From Pedobacter sp. Leaf216 (GTDB lineage: Bacteria; Bacteroidota; Bacteroidia; Sphingobacteriales; Sphingobacteriaceae), in assembly GCF_001421515.1 (NCBI RefSeq), contig NZ_LMKM01000035.1, forward strand, positions 24,943 through 88,942: DNA of 64,000 bases. Direction: 5' to 3'. Both the position numbers and the translations under genes were made by a program. Below the pieces are notes generated by a model. It was not told where the DNA came from, searched no databases, and saw nothing but the letters and a program-made list of their open reading frames with translations. This document shows, one piece after another, positions 18,010 through 26,652 of this stretch; within the stretch, counting starts at the first letter, position 1, and each line of letters begins with the position of its first letter.

Positions 18010-19590
18010 ATGAAAAAGATTAAAAATATTACAGGTTATGCTTTCTTACTGGTGATGGGGACTTCATTTTTCTCCTGCAAGAAAGATTTCGATAAAATTA
18101 ATACCGATCCAATAGGTGTGCCAGAAGTTACCGCAGATAAATTGCTGGCACCTACGTTAACCAATGTGTTGAGTGCAAACTTAATCCGCAACAGAACCAT
18201 TAACAATGAACTGATGCAGGTTACGGTTTCTACATTGGATGAGGTACTGGAAGGTAGGATCTACCGCTATGATATCAGAAGACAATTATCTGACGCAATG
18301 TGGAATTCATGGTATTCTGAATTGACTAACATTAAAGATATCAATACAATTGCCAGTAAACCAGGTGCGATTAATACTTCCTATCAGGGAATTTCGAGAA
18401 TTGCAGAAGCATGGACAATGCAATTGCTAACCGATACTTACGGAGATGTACCTTACACCCAGGCAAATCAAGGTAGAGATGGAGTGCTGGAGCCAGCATT
18501 CGATAAGCAAAAAGATATTTATGCATCACTATTAAGCAAACTGGAAGAAGCCAATACATTGCTAACAGCGGGGCAGAAAATTGAAGCAAGCAGTGATCCG
18601 GTATTTAACGGAGATATTAGTAAATGGCGCAGATTTGGAAATTCGCTGTACTTAAGGCTGCTGTTACGTATTTCTGGCAAGGCAGAAGCAAGTGCTCAGG
18701 CCATTGCAAAAATTAAAGAAATTGTTGATACCAACCCTGCCAAGTATCCAATAATGACTGACAATACACATACCGCTAAAATTCTTTGGAATGGTACAAA
18801 TAGCAGTACTGCGGTTTATTCGTCTCCATTTATGGTAAACGTTAGGCCAGCGGATTTCAGGGGTTCGGCCATTGTTGATTTTTTTATGAATAACCTTACC
18901 AGTTGGAACGATCCAAGGATAGATCCAAATCTTGGAAAAAATGGGGTAAACAGGTGGAGCATAGCTGCTGGTCCGGCAGGATATATTGGTGTACAGAGTG
19001 CTTATCCAATAGGTAGCGGGGCACCGGCAAAACAAGCTTACTTTTATTCAGATGCACAGTCGGGTAACCCCACAAGTTTACAAACAGATGCATCAACAGG
19101 TGTGATAATGAACGTGGCTGAAGTTGATTTTATTTTAGCTGAAGCAGCTGCCAAAGGTTGGATTAATGGAACGGGTGAAAATTATTATTATAAAGGTGTA
19201 GCCGATGGAATTAATTATTGGTTGCCAACTTTATATGCAAACAGTAATGATGCAGCTGTAAGAAATTATGCTTTAAAAGGTGATTTTAGCTGGAATAATG
19301 CATTGCCATTGGATAGTAAAACAACAGGTGCAAACAGCAAACTCGAACAAATTCACTTACAAAAATATTATGCACTTTTTTTGGTTGATTTTCAGCAATG
19401 GTTCGAATATAGAAGAACAGGCCATCCGTTGCTTCCGAAAGGATCAAGTTTATTAAATGGTGGCAAAATGCCGGTTCGTTTATACTATCCTATACTTGCA
19501 CAATCAACCAACCCTACCAACTATAAAAACGTTTTGGCCGCTCAAGGTCCGGATGATGTAAACACTTTAATGTGGTGGCAAAAACCTTAA
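18010..19590 (+). CDS. SusD/RagB-like lipoprotein (SusD-like_2 type)
   Basis: Surface lipoprotein that caps the SusC barrel and binds substrate. It is 526 residues, starts 7 bp after the SusC stop, and has a clear lipobox with Cys23 (GTSFFSC). The helical TPR-like core includes RIAEAWTMQLLTDTYGDVPYTQA and EVDFILAEAAAKGW, typical of the SusD-like_2 branch. The Trp/Tyr-rich C-terminal VDFQQWFEYRRTGHP is the usual end motif. Tight spacing implies co-translation with SusC. Confidence 0.94.
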   Translation: MKKIKNITGYAFLLVMGTSFFSCKKDFDKINTDPIGVPEVTADKLLAPTLTNVLSANLIRNRTINNELMQVTVSTLDEVLEGRIYRYDIRRQLSDAMWNSWYSELTNIKDINTIASKPGAINTSYQGISRIAEAWTMQLLTDTYGDVPYTQANQGRDGVLEPAFDKQKDIYASLLSKLEEANTLLTAGQKIEASSDPVFNGDISKWRRFGNSLYLRLLLRISGKAEASAQAIAKIKEIVDTNPAKYPIMTDNTHTAKILWNGTNSSTAVYSSPFMVNVRPADFRGSAIVDFFMNNLTSWNDPRIDPNLGKNGVNRWSIAAGPAGYIGVQSAYPIGSGAPAKQAYFYSDAQSGNPTSLQTDASTGVIMNVAEVDFILAEAAAKGWINGTGENYYYKGVADGINYWLPTLYANSNDAAVRNYALKGDFSWNNALPLDSKTTGANSKLEQIHLQKYYALFLVDFQQWFEYRRTGHPLLPKGSSLLNGGKMPVRLYYPILAQSTNPTNYKNVLAAQGPDDVNTLMWWQKP

Positions 19591-19602
19591 ATATTATTGA
19601 CG

Positions 19603-21138
19603 ATGAAAAATAAATTAAAATATTTTTTCTTGCTTGCAATTCTTGTAGTTGTTTACGCAAGTTGTAAAAGAGATGATGACTATAAATATAAATTTTCTGA
19701 AAGTGGTTTCATTTCTAACTTTGATTTAAGGAGATACTATAAAGGCTCGGATCTTTCACTTAATCCAGATGCTATAGGTGGTGCCACAAGCATAAGAGGT
19801 GTGGTGGTTTCTGATTTTAGATCGGGCAATTCGGTAACAGGATTAATTGCTTTGCAAAACAGCCGCATTAACGGTACTGCAGATTCGCTTAGAGGGATTT
19901 CATTCAATCTTGGAACTGCGGCGGCAAATTTTATTCCAGGAGATTCACTGCACATTAAATTGGATGGAGGAGTATTAAAAAGGGTTGATGGCATTTTACA
20001 AATCACTGGTTTAACGGGTTCGGCGATAACCAAAGTGGCATCAGGAAGAACAATTAAATTACAGGCAGCAAATACGAGTGCTATTTTAGCCAATCCAGAT
20101 CGTTATGAAAGTACGCTGGTTGCAATTAACAATGCGGTTTATGATCCGGAACCTGCAAGCGATGTGGTATATTCTGGAGATAAAATATTAAACGACGGTT
20201 TCGGCCTGGCAACATTGCGTACCAGTACCAATGCAACTTTCGCCAATGCAATTGTACAACCTTCAGGAAATTTTACAGGCATTGTTTACGTTACAGGAAC
20301 AGGAACTTCGAAGAAGATCGAATACCGGATGCGAACTGTTGATGACTTCTTTTACGTTCCTATGCCTAAACTATCACCAGCAATTATTTCGGGCTTCGAT
20401 GTAGATCCAAATGTTACGGATGGTAATTATGAATATATTCAGTTTTTAGCTACAAGGGATATTGATTTTGCAGTAACTCCATTCTCAGTGTATACGAGTA
20501 ATAATGCCGGTGCAGCTTCTTTCCCTACGTTAGGATGGAATACAGGCGGCGTAAGAACCTACAAGTTTAACCTCATTTCCGGAACCGTAAAAAAAGGTGA
20601 GTTTTTCTATGTTGGAGGCGCAGGTCAACGTATTAATGGCTCAGCCTCAACAGTTATACCTGCTTCAAAATGGATAGCCAGTTTAGATTATAGCGTGTTA
20701 GCAGGTGCTAATGGTATTGGCGATAAAACAGGTAACCTGTTGGCCAATAGCGGTAATGTTGCCGGTATCGCATTATTTGAAGGTACAAATGTAACTCCAG
20801 CTTCAACACCTTTAGATGTTATCTTTTATGGAGGCGATAAAGGAAGTTTTTATACTGCCGGTCCGCCAGAGTATGGATTGAGGATTACCATTACCGATAA
20901 ATTTGCCACCTATGCAGGAAAAGTTCCTCAGGAGTATTACGGAAAAGGAACCAATGATGTTTCTAAACGTTTTGCTGGTTTTCCAACAGCAACAAGTTTT
21001 GCAAAATTAGGAGGCGTTTACAAAGCCACCAAAGGCGGCTGGGAATCGGTTAGAACTATGACAAGCGTTCCTTTAACCAATACTTCTGTACTCAGTGCAA
21101 TCGAAACAGGTGGCGTTACCACTTTAATAAATAAGTAA
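19603..21138 (+). CDS. DUF5689 domain surface lipoprotein
   Basis: A lipoprotein of 511 residues with lipobox VVVYASC. The ATG at 19603 is chosen over a TTG six bases upstream. The first half is the DUF5689 domain (about 40-270), an OB-like/beta module seen in Bacteroidota surface proteins beside SusCD pairs. The second half is a beta-rich region with SGFDVDPNVTDGNYEYIQFLATRDI, resembling lamin-tail-like or adhesive folds. It lies 12 bp after the SusD gene, so it is the third component of the locus, probably a surface substrate-binding protein. No catalytic motif is visible. A hairpin follows at 21149. Confidence 0.85.
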   Translation: MKNKLKYFFLLAILVVVYASCKRDDDYKYKFSESGFISNFDLRRYYKGSDLSLNPDAIGGATSIRGVVVSDFRSGNSVTGLIALQNSRINGTADSLRGISFNLGTAAANFIPGDSLHIKLDGGVLKRVDGILQITGLTGSAITKVASGRTIKLQAANTSAILANPDRYESTLVAINNAVYDPEPASDVVYSGDKILNDGFGLATLRTSTNATFANAIVQPSGNFTGIVYVTGTGTSKKIEYRMRTVDDFFYVPMPKLSPAIISGFDVDPNVTDGNYEYIQFLATRDIDFAVTPFSVYTSNNAGAASFPTLGWNTGGVRTYKFNLISGTVKKGEFFYVGGAGQRINGSASTVIPASKWIASLDYSVLAGANGIGDKTGNLLANSGNVAGIALFEGTNVTPASTPLDVIFYGGDKGSFYTAGPPEYGLRITITDKFATYAGKVPQEYYGKGTNDVSKRFAGFPTATSFAKLGGVYKATKGGWESVRTMTSVPLTNTSVLSAIETGGVTTLINK

Positions 21139-21148
21139 AAACAGTGAG

Positions 21149-21177
21149 AGGGCCAGCAAGTACTGGCCTTCTTTATA
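21149..21177 (+). terminator. Hairpin between Sus genes and hydrolase genes
   Basis: Perfect stem GGCCAG / CTGGCC with a 6-base loop, followed by TTCTTT. The T run is weak, so partial termination between the transporter genes and the downstream enzymes is likely. Confidence 0.5.
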
Positions 21178-21218
21178 TTATAGAATTTAATACGATGATT
21201 TAATATCCTTAAAAAATC

Positions 21219-22628
21219 ATGAACAGAAGATCATTCATACAAAAATCTACTTTATTAACCTCAACAATCTTCATCAGCTTAAAATCTTTTCCATCATCCT
21301 TATTTTCTGTTGATGGATTGGTAAGCGGAACCGTAACCAGTAAAGGTAAAGCTGTAGCTGGTGTGGTAATTTCGGATGGCTATAGTGTAGTACAAACAGA
21401 TAAAAGCGGCAATTATCAAATCCAATTGCATGAACTTGCCCGTTTTGTTTGGATCAGTACACCATCTGGTTACGAATTTAAAACAGAAAGCAGTATAGCA
21501 CGTCATTATTATAAACCAGATACAGCTGGCAAATTAAACTTCGACCTTAAACCTTTAAAACAGAACGATAATAAACACAATTTTATCATTTGGGCAGATC
21601 CGCAGGTGAAGAACAAAAAAGATGTTCAGCAGATGATGGAAACTTCTGTTCCCGATACAAGAGAAGTGGTAAAAAGTATGGGTAAAACACCAGTCCATGG
21701 AATTGGTGTTGGCGATTTAGTTTGGGATAATTTCGACCTTTTTCCTGCATACGATGAAGCCATTGCTAATATCGGAATCCCGTTTTTCCAGGCATTGGGA
21801 AACCACGATCAGGATTACAGACAAGGGGGAGATGATACCTCAGATCGTACCTTTCAGGCGCATTACGGACCAACATATTATTCTTTCAATAGGGGGAAAG
21901 CCCATTACGTTGTTTTAGATGATGTTCGTTATTTGGGTGTAGAAAGAACTTACGATGGTTACATTACCCCAACGCAACTCGAATGGCTGGCGAAAGATCT
22001 TCAGTTGGTGCCAAAAGATTCATTATTGATCATTTGTCTGCACATTCCGGTGCACAATTCGGTTAAAAATAATGAAGATTTTTATGCAGTATTAAAAGAT
22101 TTTAAAAACGTTCACATTATGTCGGGCCATACACATTTTAATAAAAATGTAATCAAAAACGGCATTTATGAACATAATCACGGAACTGTTTGTGGTGGCT
22201 GGTGGACAGGCCCAATTTGTGAGGATGGAACGCCTCGAGGTTATGGTGTTTATGAAGTAGACGGTACCAATTTAAAATGGTATTATAAATCAACAGGCAG
22301 AAACCGTAAAGAACAGCTTAATATTTATGTAGATACACTTACCAATCAGAAGAGATTAATTGCCAATGTTTGGAATTATGATCCCGAATGGAAAGTAGAA
22401 TATTACTTGGATGGTAAAGCAATGGGTGTGTTGGCACAAACAGATGGGTATGATCCGTTAGCGGTTAAACTATATAAAGGAGATAAATTACCAAATCCAC
22501 GGCCATTTGTAGAGCCCAGGTCTACTGATCATTTATTCATGGCACATTTCGAACCATCAGTAAAAAAAGTTAAAGTTGTGGCTACCGATCGCTTCGGAGA
22601 AAAATTTGAAGCTGAAATTAAAGCTTAA
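21219..22628 (+). CDS. Calcineurin-like phosphoesterase (MetallophosN/C type)
   Basis: Exported metallophosphoesterase of 469 residues. The N terminus MNRRSFIQKSTLL resembles a Tat-like signal with Arg-Arg but lacks a full twin-Arg motif. An Ig/CarboxypepD-like N domain (about 35-110) is followed by the catalytic core: ADPQ (Asp127), GDLVWD (Asp166), GNHD (195-197), an ICLHIPVH His and GHTH (303-306). A beta-sandwich C domain (about 340-469) completes the typical Bacteroidota three-domain form. The two-metal ligands are present except that the usual first DxH reads DPQ, as is common in this subfamily. The substrate is unknown; phosphodiesters fit the neighbourhood. Confidence 0.92.
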   Translation: MNRRSFIQKSTLLTSTIFISLKSFPSSLFSVDGLVSGTVTSKGKAVAGVVISDGYSVVQTDKSGNYQIQLHELARFVWISTPSGYEFKTESSIARHYYKPDTAGKLNFDLKPLKQNDNKHNFIIWADPQVKNKKDVQQMMETSVPDTREVVKSMGKTPVHGIGVGDLVWDNFDLFPAYDEAIANIGIPFFQALGNHDQDYRQGGDDTSDRTFQAHYGPTYYSFNRGKAHYVVLDDVRYLGVERTYDGYITPTQLEWLAKDLQLVPKDSLLIICLHIPVHNSVKNNEDFYAVLKDFKNVHIMSGHTHFNKNVIKNGIYEHNHGTVCGGWWTGPICEDGTPRGYGVYEVDGTNLKWYYKSTGRNRKEQLNIYVDTLTNQKRLIANVWNYDPEWKVEYYLDGKAMGVLAQTDGYDPLAVKLYKGDKLPNPRPFVEPRSTDHLFMAHFEPSVKKVKVVATDRFGEKFEAEIKA

Positions 22629-22640
22629 TCCATTCTAAAT

Positions 22641-23540
22641 ATGAAACTTAAAACAACAACAATTTTTATCTTATTTTCTGCATTTGCAGCTAAATCATTT
22701 AGTCAGGAAGTTAAATTCCCTGCTTTTAGTGCAGAAGCGCACCGTGGAGGAAGAGGACTAATGCCCGAAAATACAATTTTGGCAATGTTAAATGCCATGA
22801 AAATTGATGGCATTACCACACTTGAAATGGATACTCATATTTCAAAAGATGGTAAAGTAGTGGTTACCCATGATGATTATTTAAGTCCTGCATTTATGCT
22901 AAGCCCTGATGGTAAAGATATCCCAACAACAGATGCGAAGAAATATCCCATTTTTGGAATGGACTATGCTGAAATTAAGAAATTCGATATCGGCACAAAG
23001 TATTATGATTTGTTTCCTCAGCAGAAAAAAGAAAAAACGCATCTTTCATTATTAGCTGATTTAATTGATGCCGTTCAGCAGGATATAAAAGCCAATAAAA
23101 GGAAGCAGTTCTTTTATAATATCGAAACCAAATGCAGCGAAAGCGGTGATGGAATTACCAACCCTAAACCTGAAGAATTTGTTAAGCTTTTAATGGAAGT
23201 AATAATTAAGAAAAAGGTAACTGATTTTGTTGTAATCCAATCTTTCGATAAAAGAACAATACAGATCATCCATGAAAAGTATCCAAAAATGAAAACATCT
23301 TTTTTGGTGGCCAATAAAAAAACATATGAAGAAAATATTGCTGATTTGGGTTATAAGCCATTTATTTTAAGCCCGTTATGGCAAATGGTAAATGAAGAAT
23401 TGGTGAAAAAAGCACATGCTGATGGTGTAAAAATTATTCCCTGGACAGCAAATACTTTAGCTGATATTCAAAAATTAAAAGCTTTAAATGTTGATGGTAT
23501 TATTTCTGACTATCCGGATATTTTAGTGCAGGCAAAATAG
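22641..23540 (+). CDS. Glycerophosphodiester phosphodiesterase
   Basis: Cleaves deacylated phospholipids to glycerol 3-phosphate and the head-group alcohol, in the periplasm. A signal peptide (1-22, ending SFSQ) precedes the TIM-barrel GDPD domain. Catalytic features are AHRGGRGLMPENT (His34, Arg35, Glu43), LEMDTH (Glu62, Asp64) and His77 in VVTHDD. The C-terminal WTANTLADIQKLKALNVDGIISDYPD motif is typical. At 299 residues it is a single domain of normal length. It is 12 bp after the phosphoesterase gene and 29 bp before the GDSL hydrolase, so the three probably form one transcript. Confidence 0.95.
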   Translation: MKLKTTTIFILFSAFAAKSFSQEVKFPAFSAEAHRGGRGLMPENTILAMLNAMKIDGITTLEMDTHISKDGKVVVTHDDYLSPAFMLSPDGKDIPTTDAKKYPIFGMDYAEIKKFDIGTKYYDLFPQQKKEKTHLSLLADLIDAVQQDIKANKRKQFFYNIETKCSESGDGITNPKPEEFVKLLMEVIIKKKVTDFVVIQSFDKRTIQIIHEKYPKMKTSFLVANKKTYEENIADLGYKPFILSPLWQMVNEELVKKAHADGVKIIPWTANTLADIQKLKALNVDGIISDYPDILVQAK

Positions 23541-23569
23541 TATTTTAGTCCCTAATAACTAAATATAAT

Positions 23570-24268
23570 ATGAAAGCACACTTTAAAAGGCTATTACTAG
23601 CTGCCTGTACATTATTACTGCTTAATTTAACAGGATTACAAGCGCAGGAGGTTAAATGGGACAGTACTTACCGACCAGGGAAATATGTAGAACTGGTTGC
23701 AAAATTTAAAGCTGATCCTGCATCAAAGAAAGATTTCATCTTTTTAGGCAATAGCATTACAGCCGGTACCGATTGGGCCAAACTTTTGGATCTTCCGCAA
23801 GCAAAAAACAGGGGAATATCAGGCGACATTACTTTTGGCGTTTTAGAGCGCCTGCAAGATGTGATAGATGGTAAACCGGCAAAAGTTTTTATTTTAATTG
23901 GAATAAATGATGTTTCGAGGAATATTCCCGATAGTGTAATTTTAAGAAATTATAAAACCATCATTGCCCGGATTAGGAAAGGATCGAAAAAAACACACAT
24001 TTATTTTAACACACTTTTACCTGTGAACAGTGCTTTCGAAAAATTTAAAAATCATTATGGTAAAGACGAACATATTCTTTGGTTAAATGATGAAATCAGA
24101 AAATTTGCGGCTAAAAATGTTACCGTTATTGATTTGTATCCAAATTTCACCGATCAGGACAAGCATTTAAGGGCAGAACTCACTAAAGATGGTTTGCACC
24201 TTATTCCGGCTGGATACCAGGTTTGGGCAGATTTTCTTAAAAAAACTGGTTATTTAACTGAGAAATAA
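23570..24268 (+). CDS. SGNH/GDSL-family lipase or esterase
   Basis: Exported hydrolase of 232 residues with a signal peptide ending LQAQ. The SGNH blocks are all present: FLGNSITAG (Ser nucleophile in a GNS context), GISGD (oxyanion Gly), GINDVSRN (Asn) and DGLHLIPAGY (Asp and His). This arrangement is like acetylhydrolases of the PAF-AH IB type and carbohydrate esterases. In this locus an acyl-ester-cleaving role, removing fatty acids from phospholipid before the GDPD acts, is plausible but inferred. The locus ends here with a strong terminator. Confidence 0.92.
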   Translation: MKAHFKRLLLAACTLLLLNLTGLQAQEVKWDSTYRPGKYVELVAKFKADPASKKDFIFLGNSITAGTDWAKLLDLPQAKNRGISGDITFGVLERLQDVIDGKPAKVFILIGINDVSRNIPDSVILRNYKTIIARIRKGSKKTHIYFNTLLPVNSAFEKFKNHYGKDEHILWLNDEIRKFAAKNVTVIDLYPNFTDQDKHLRAELTKDGLHLIPAGYQVWADFLKKTGYLTEK

Positions 24269-24279
24269 TATGATTTGGA

Positions 24280-24310
24280 AAGAAGTCAAGTTTCAAAAAC
24301 TTGACTTCTT
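24280..24310. terminator. Bidirectional terminator hairpin, copy 1
   Basis: AAGAAGTCAAGTTT pairs perfectly with AAACTTGACTTCTT around a tiny loop, between the convergent GDSL and bioD genes. The same 31-bp hairpin with only loop changes occurs at 55475. Confidence 0.75.
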
Positions 24311-24315
24311 AGGAG

Positions 24316-24924
24316 TTAAATAGAAAGGTTTTGGCCAAGAAACTGCACTTTTTCTTTATCAATATTTTCTAAGCTAGGTACACCACCTAGCTTTTTTATT
24401 TTCGAATATTGCAATATGTATCTTTCTGTTTCTAAATTTTCATCGCCATTAAAAATAATGCCTTTAATAGGAATTTGATATTGTTTAAGCAGATTAATTG
24501 ATAAAAGCGTATGGTTAATGCTGCCTAAATAATTTTGAGAAACCAATATCACTTCTACATTCAGTTTTTTAATTAGGTCAACAATCAATTCATGTTCATT
24601 TAACGGAACCATTAAACCTCCGGCACCTTCAATAATTAAATTATTATCGGTTTCAGGAATGTTGATGTTGTTGAGGTCGATTTCAATGCCATCCAATTTT
24701 GCTGATAAATGGGGGGATAAAGGCTGGTTCAGTCTATAACTTTCTGGATGGATAACCGTTTTGCTGTTGCTGATTAAATTTTCGATAGTTAGACTGTCGC
24801 TTGTTTCTAAGTCTCCAGATTGGATCGGTTTCCAATAATCTGCTTTTAATTTTTCAGTTAAAATGGCGCTGATTAAAGTTTTTCCAATTCCTGTTCCTAT
24901 TCCTGTTATAAAATATTTAGCCAT
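24316..24924 (-). CDS. bioD: Dethiobiotin synthase
   Basis: ATP-dependent closure of the ureido ring of dethiobiotin from diaminopelargonic acid, cytosolic. It is 202 residues with the P-loop FITGIGTGIGKTLISAIL, the substrate segment KPIQSGD, and the catalytic/ATP-contacting ENLIIEGAGGLMVPL motif. It follows bioF with zero spacing: the bioF stop codon is immediately followed by the bioD ATG, so the two are translationally coupled. bioA, bioB and bioC are not in the window. Confidence 0.95.
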   Translation of the reverse strand: MAKYFITGIGTGIGKTLISAILTEKLKADYWKPIQSGDLETSDSLTIENLISNSKTVIHPESYRLNQPLSPHLSAKLDGIEIDLNNINIPETDNNLIIEGAGGLMVPLNEHELIVDLIKKLNVEVILVSQNYLGSINHTLLSINLLKQYQIPIKGIIFNGDENLETERYILQYSKIKKLGGVPSLENIDKEKVQFLGQNLSI

Positions 24925-26046
24925 TTAATTTAATGCTTTAAGGTGATTAACCAACGAAATAATTTCTTCATCGGTATTAAAAGTGTGCAGGCAAATCCTT
25001 AATCTTTCTTTTCCTACTGCCACGGTTGGGCTTAATATTGCCCTTACATCAAAACCCTGGTTTTGCAATGTAGTTGCAGCCATTTTTGTGGCTTCATTGG
25101 TTTCGAATAAAACCCCCTGGATAGTGCTTTCGCTGTCAAGGGTATTAATATTCAGTTCTCTTACGGTTTTCCTGAACAAGGCAATTTTTTGATGAACCAA
25201 CTCATGATCAATTTTCGGTAATAACTGATAGGCAGATTTTATCGCTACAATATTATGAACAGGTGCTGCGGTAGTGTAAATAAATGATCTTGCGTAATTA
25301 ATCAGGTATTGGCGCAAATTTTTACTCCCTAAAATAATTGCTCCGTGTGTACCCATGGCTTTTCCGAAAGTTACAATGCGTGCAAAAACCTGACCGGTCA
25401 AATTAAGCTGATTGATTAATCCGCTTCCGTTTTTACCGAATATACCTGTAGCATGAGCTTCATCCACAATCAGATTTGCATTGTAAAGCTTACAAAGATT
25501 CGATATTTCAATCAAAGGGGCAAAATCACCATCCATGGAATAAACACTTTCTACCACCACAAAAATATTTCCCCTGGCAAGTTTCAGTTTGCTTTCCAGA
25601 TCAATTATATCGTTATGAAGAAATTTGTATCGTGTGGCATAACTTAATCTGCAGCCATCTATAATACTTGCATGGATCAGCTCATCTGTAATAATAGTAT
25701 CACCACGTTGTGGAACAGATGATAGGAGCCCCACATTTGCATCGTATCCCGAATTGAAAATCAATCCGCTTTCAGATTGGTGAAAATCGGCAATAAATTG
25801 CTCAGTTTCTTCTATAAACTTGGTATTTCCGCTTAAAAGGCGCGAGCCACCTGCACCATTTAGGTAATTTGGTAGTTTGCTTAATGTTAGATCGATTAAA
25901 TCTTTTAATTCGACAGACCTGGCAAAACCGAGATAATCATTAGAACAAAAATCAACAGGAGGGAAGTTCGTTGATAAATTTCTGATGGAAAAATTATCTT
26001 TTCGCTCCTGAAGTTTGCCATTAAGAAATTGCTCTAATTTGCTCAT
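24925..26046 (-). CDS. bioF: 8-amino-7-oxononanoate synthase-like PLP enzyme
   Basis: Condenses pimeloyl thioester with alanine in biotin synthesis. It is 373 residues, in the alpha-oxoamine synthase family. Key residues are PLP Lys229 (TFGKAMG), Asp195 and His198 in VDEAHATG, His125 (DELIHAS), and the N-terminal NDYLGFA and GAGGSRLLSGN segments. Coupling with bioD supports BioF over the related Kbl or serine palmitoyltransferase. A terminator of the upstream gene lies between 26057 and 26094, so its promoter must be within about 75 bp. Confidence 0.94.
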   Translation of the reverse strand: MSKLEQFLNGKLQERKDNFSIRNLSTNFPPVDFCSNDYLGFARSVELKDLIDLTLSKLPNYLNGAGGSRLLSGNTKFIEETEQFIADFHQSESGLIFNSGYDANVGLLSSVPQRGDTIITDELIHASIIDGCRLSYATRYKFLHNDIIDLESKLKLARGNIFVVVESVYSMDGDFAPLIEISNLCKLYNANLIVDEAHATGIFGKNGSGLINQLNLTGQVFARIVTFGKAMGTHGAIILGSKNLRQYLINYARSFIYTTAAPVHNIVAIKSAYQLLPKIDHELVHQKIALFRKTVRELNINTLDSESTIQGVLFETNEATKMAATTLQNQGFDVRAILSPTVAVGKERLRICLHTFNTDEEIISLVNHLKALN

Positions 26047-26056
26047 CGGTCAAAAG

Positions 26057-26094
26057 TAAAAAAAGCGTCCCGAATAATCGGAACGCTTTTAAAA
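26057..26094 (-). terminator. Terminator of the DUF4890-like gene
   Basis: Stem AAAAGCGT-CCCGA / TCGG-AACGCTTTT with an AATAA loop and one mismatch, flanked by A and T runs. It separates the small exported protein gene from bioF. Confidence 0.7.
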
Positions 26095-26120
26095 ATATAA
26101 TTAATTACTGTTTACTCAAT

Positions 26121-26573
26121 TTATCCTTGTGCAGGTGGATTTGAAACCACAGGGGCTTTATCTTTTCTGCCTCTTCCGCCCATTCCTTTTCTCATTTTTT
26201 CACCTTTTTCTTTGGCTTCTGCACGGAAAGCATCCAGCTTTGTTTTTTGATCGGCGGTTAAAACAGCATCAATTTTAGTTTTTTGCTCATCCATGGCCGC
26301 TTTACGCTCTTTCATCTTACCTTTAATATCACCCTGATCAGCAGTTCTCCAGGTCTCCATTTTTTTTGCATTCTCTAATTGAATGGCATAAATTTTGGTT
26401 TTCTGATCAGCTGTAAGGCTTAATTCTTTCTCCAGTTTGGCGGTTACTTTTTCAGCCCTTTGTTCTGCGGTCATTTTAGGCATTGCCCGTCTTGCACGCT
26501 TTGTAGTGTCTTGAGCAAATGCAGCGGTTAATCCCATTACTGCAATTGCTATTGTTAAAATTGCCTTTTTCAT
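26121..26573 (-). CDS. Exported helical protein, DUF4890/Spy-like
   Basis: A 150-residue periplasmic protein with signal peptide MKKAILTIAIAVMGLTAAFAQ. The mature part is strongly helical and charged, with two LTADQKTK motifs (about 56 and 105) like the LTxxQ motifs of the CpxP/Spy family. The tail is basic, Gly-rich and Pro-ending. DUF4890 and Spy-like proteins are thought to act as periplasmic chaperones or metal/envelope-stress proteins, but the role in Bacteroidota is unproven. The gene is monocistronic with a downstream terminator. Confidence 0.85.
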   Translation of the reverse strand: MKKAILTIAIAVMGLTAAFAQDTTKRARRAMPKMTAEQRAEKVTAKLEKELSLTADQKTKIYAIQLENAKKMETWRTADQGDIKGKMKERKAAMDEQKTKIDAVLTADQKTKLDAFRAEAKEKGEKMRKGMGGRGRKDKAPVVSNPPAQG

Positions 26574-26652
26574 GTTCTGTTTTTTTATGTGTTTGTTAAT
26601 TCAATAGATACATAAAAACGCAAACGGTTTAATCGGCTGTTGTTAAAAAGTG

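Noticed and set aside
14685-21138. Glycan utilisation locus
   Set aside because: SusC and SusD suggest it, yet no glycoside hydrolase, lyase or sulfatase lies nearby.
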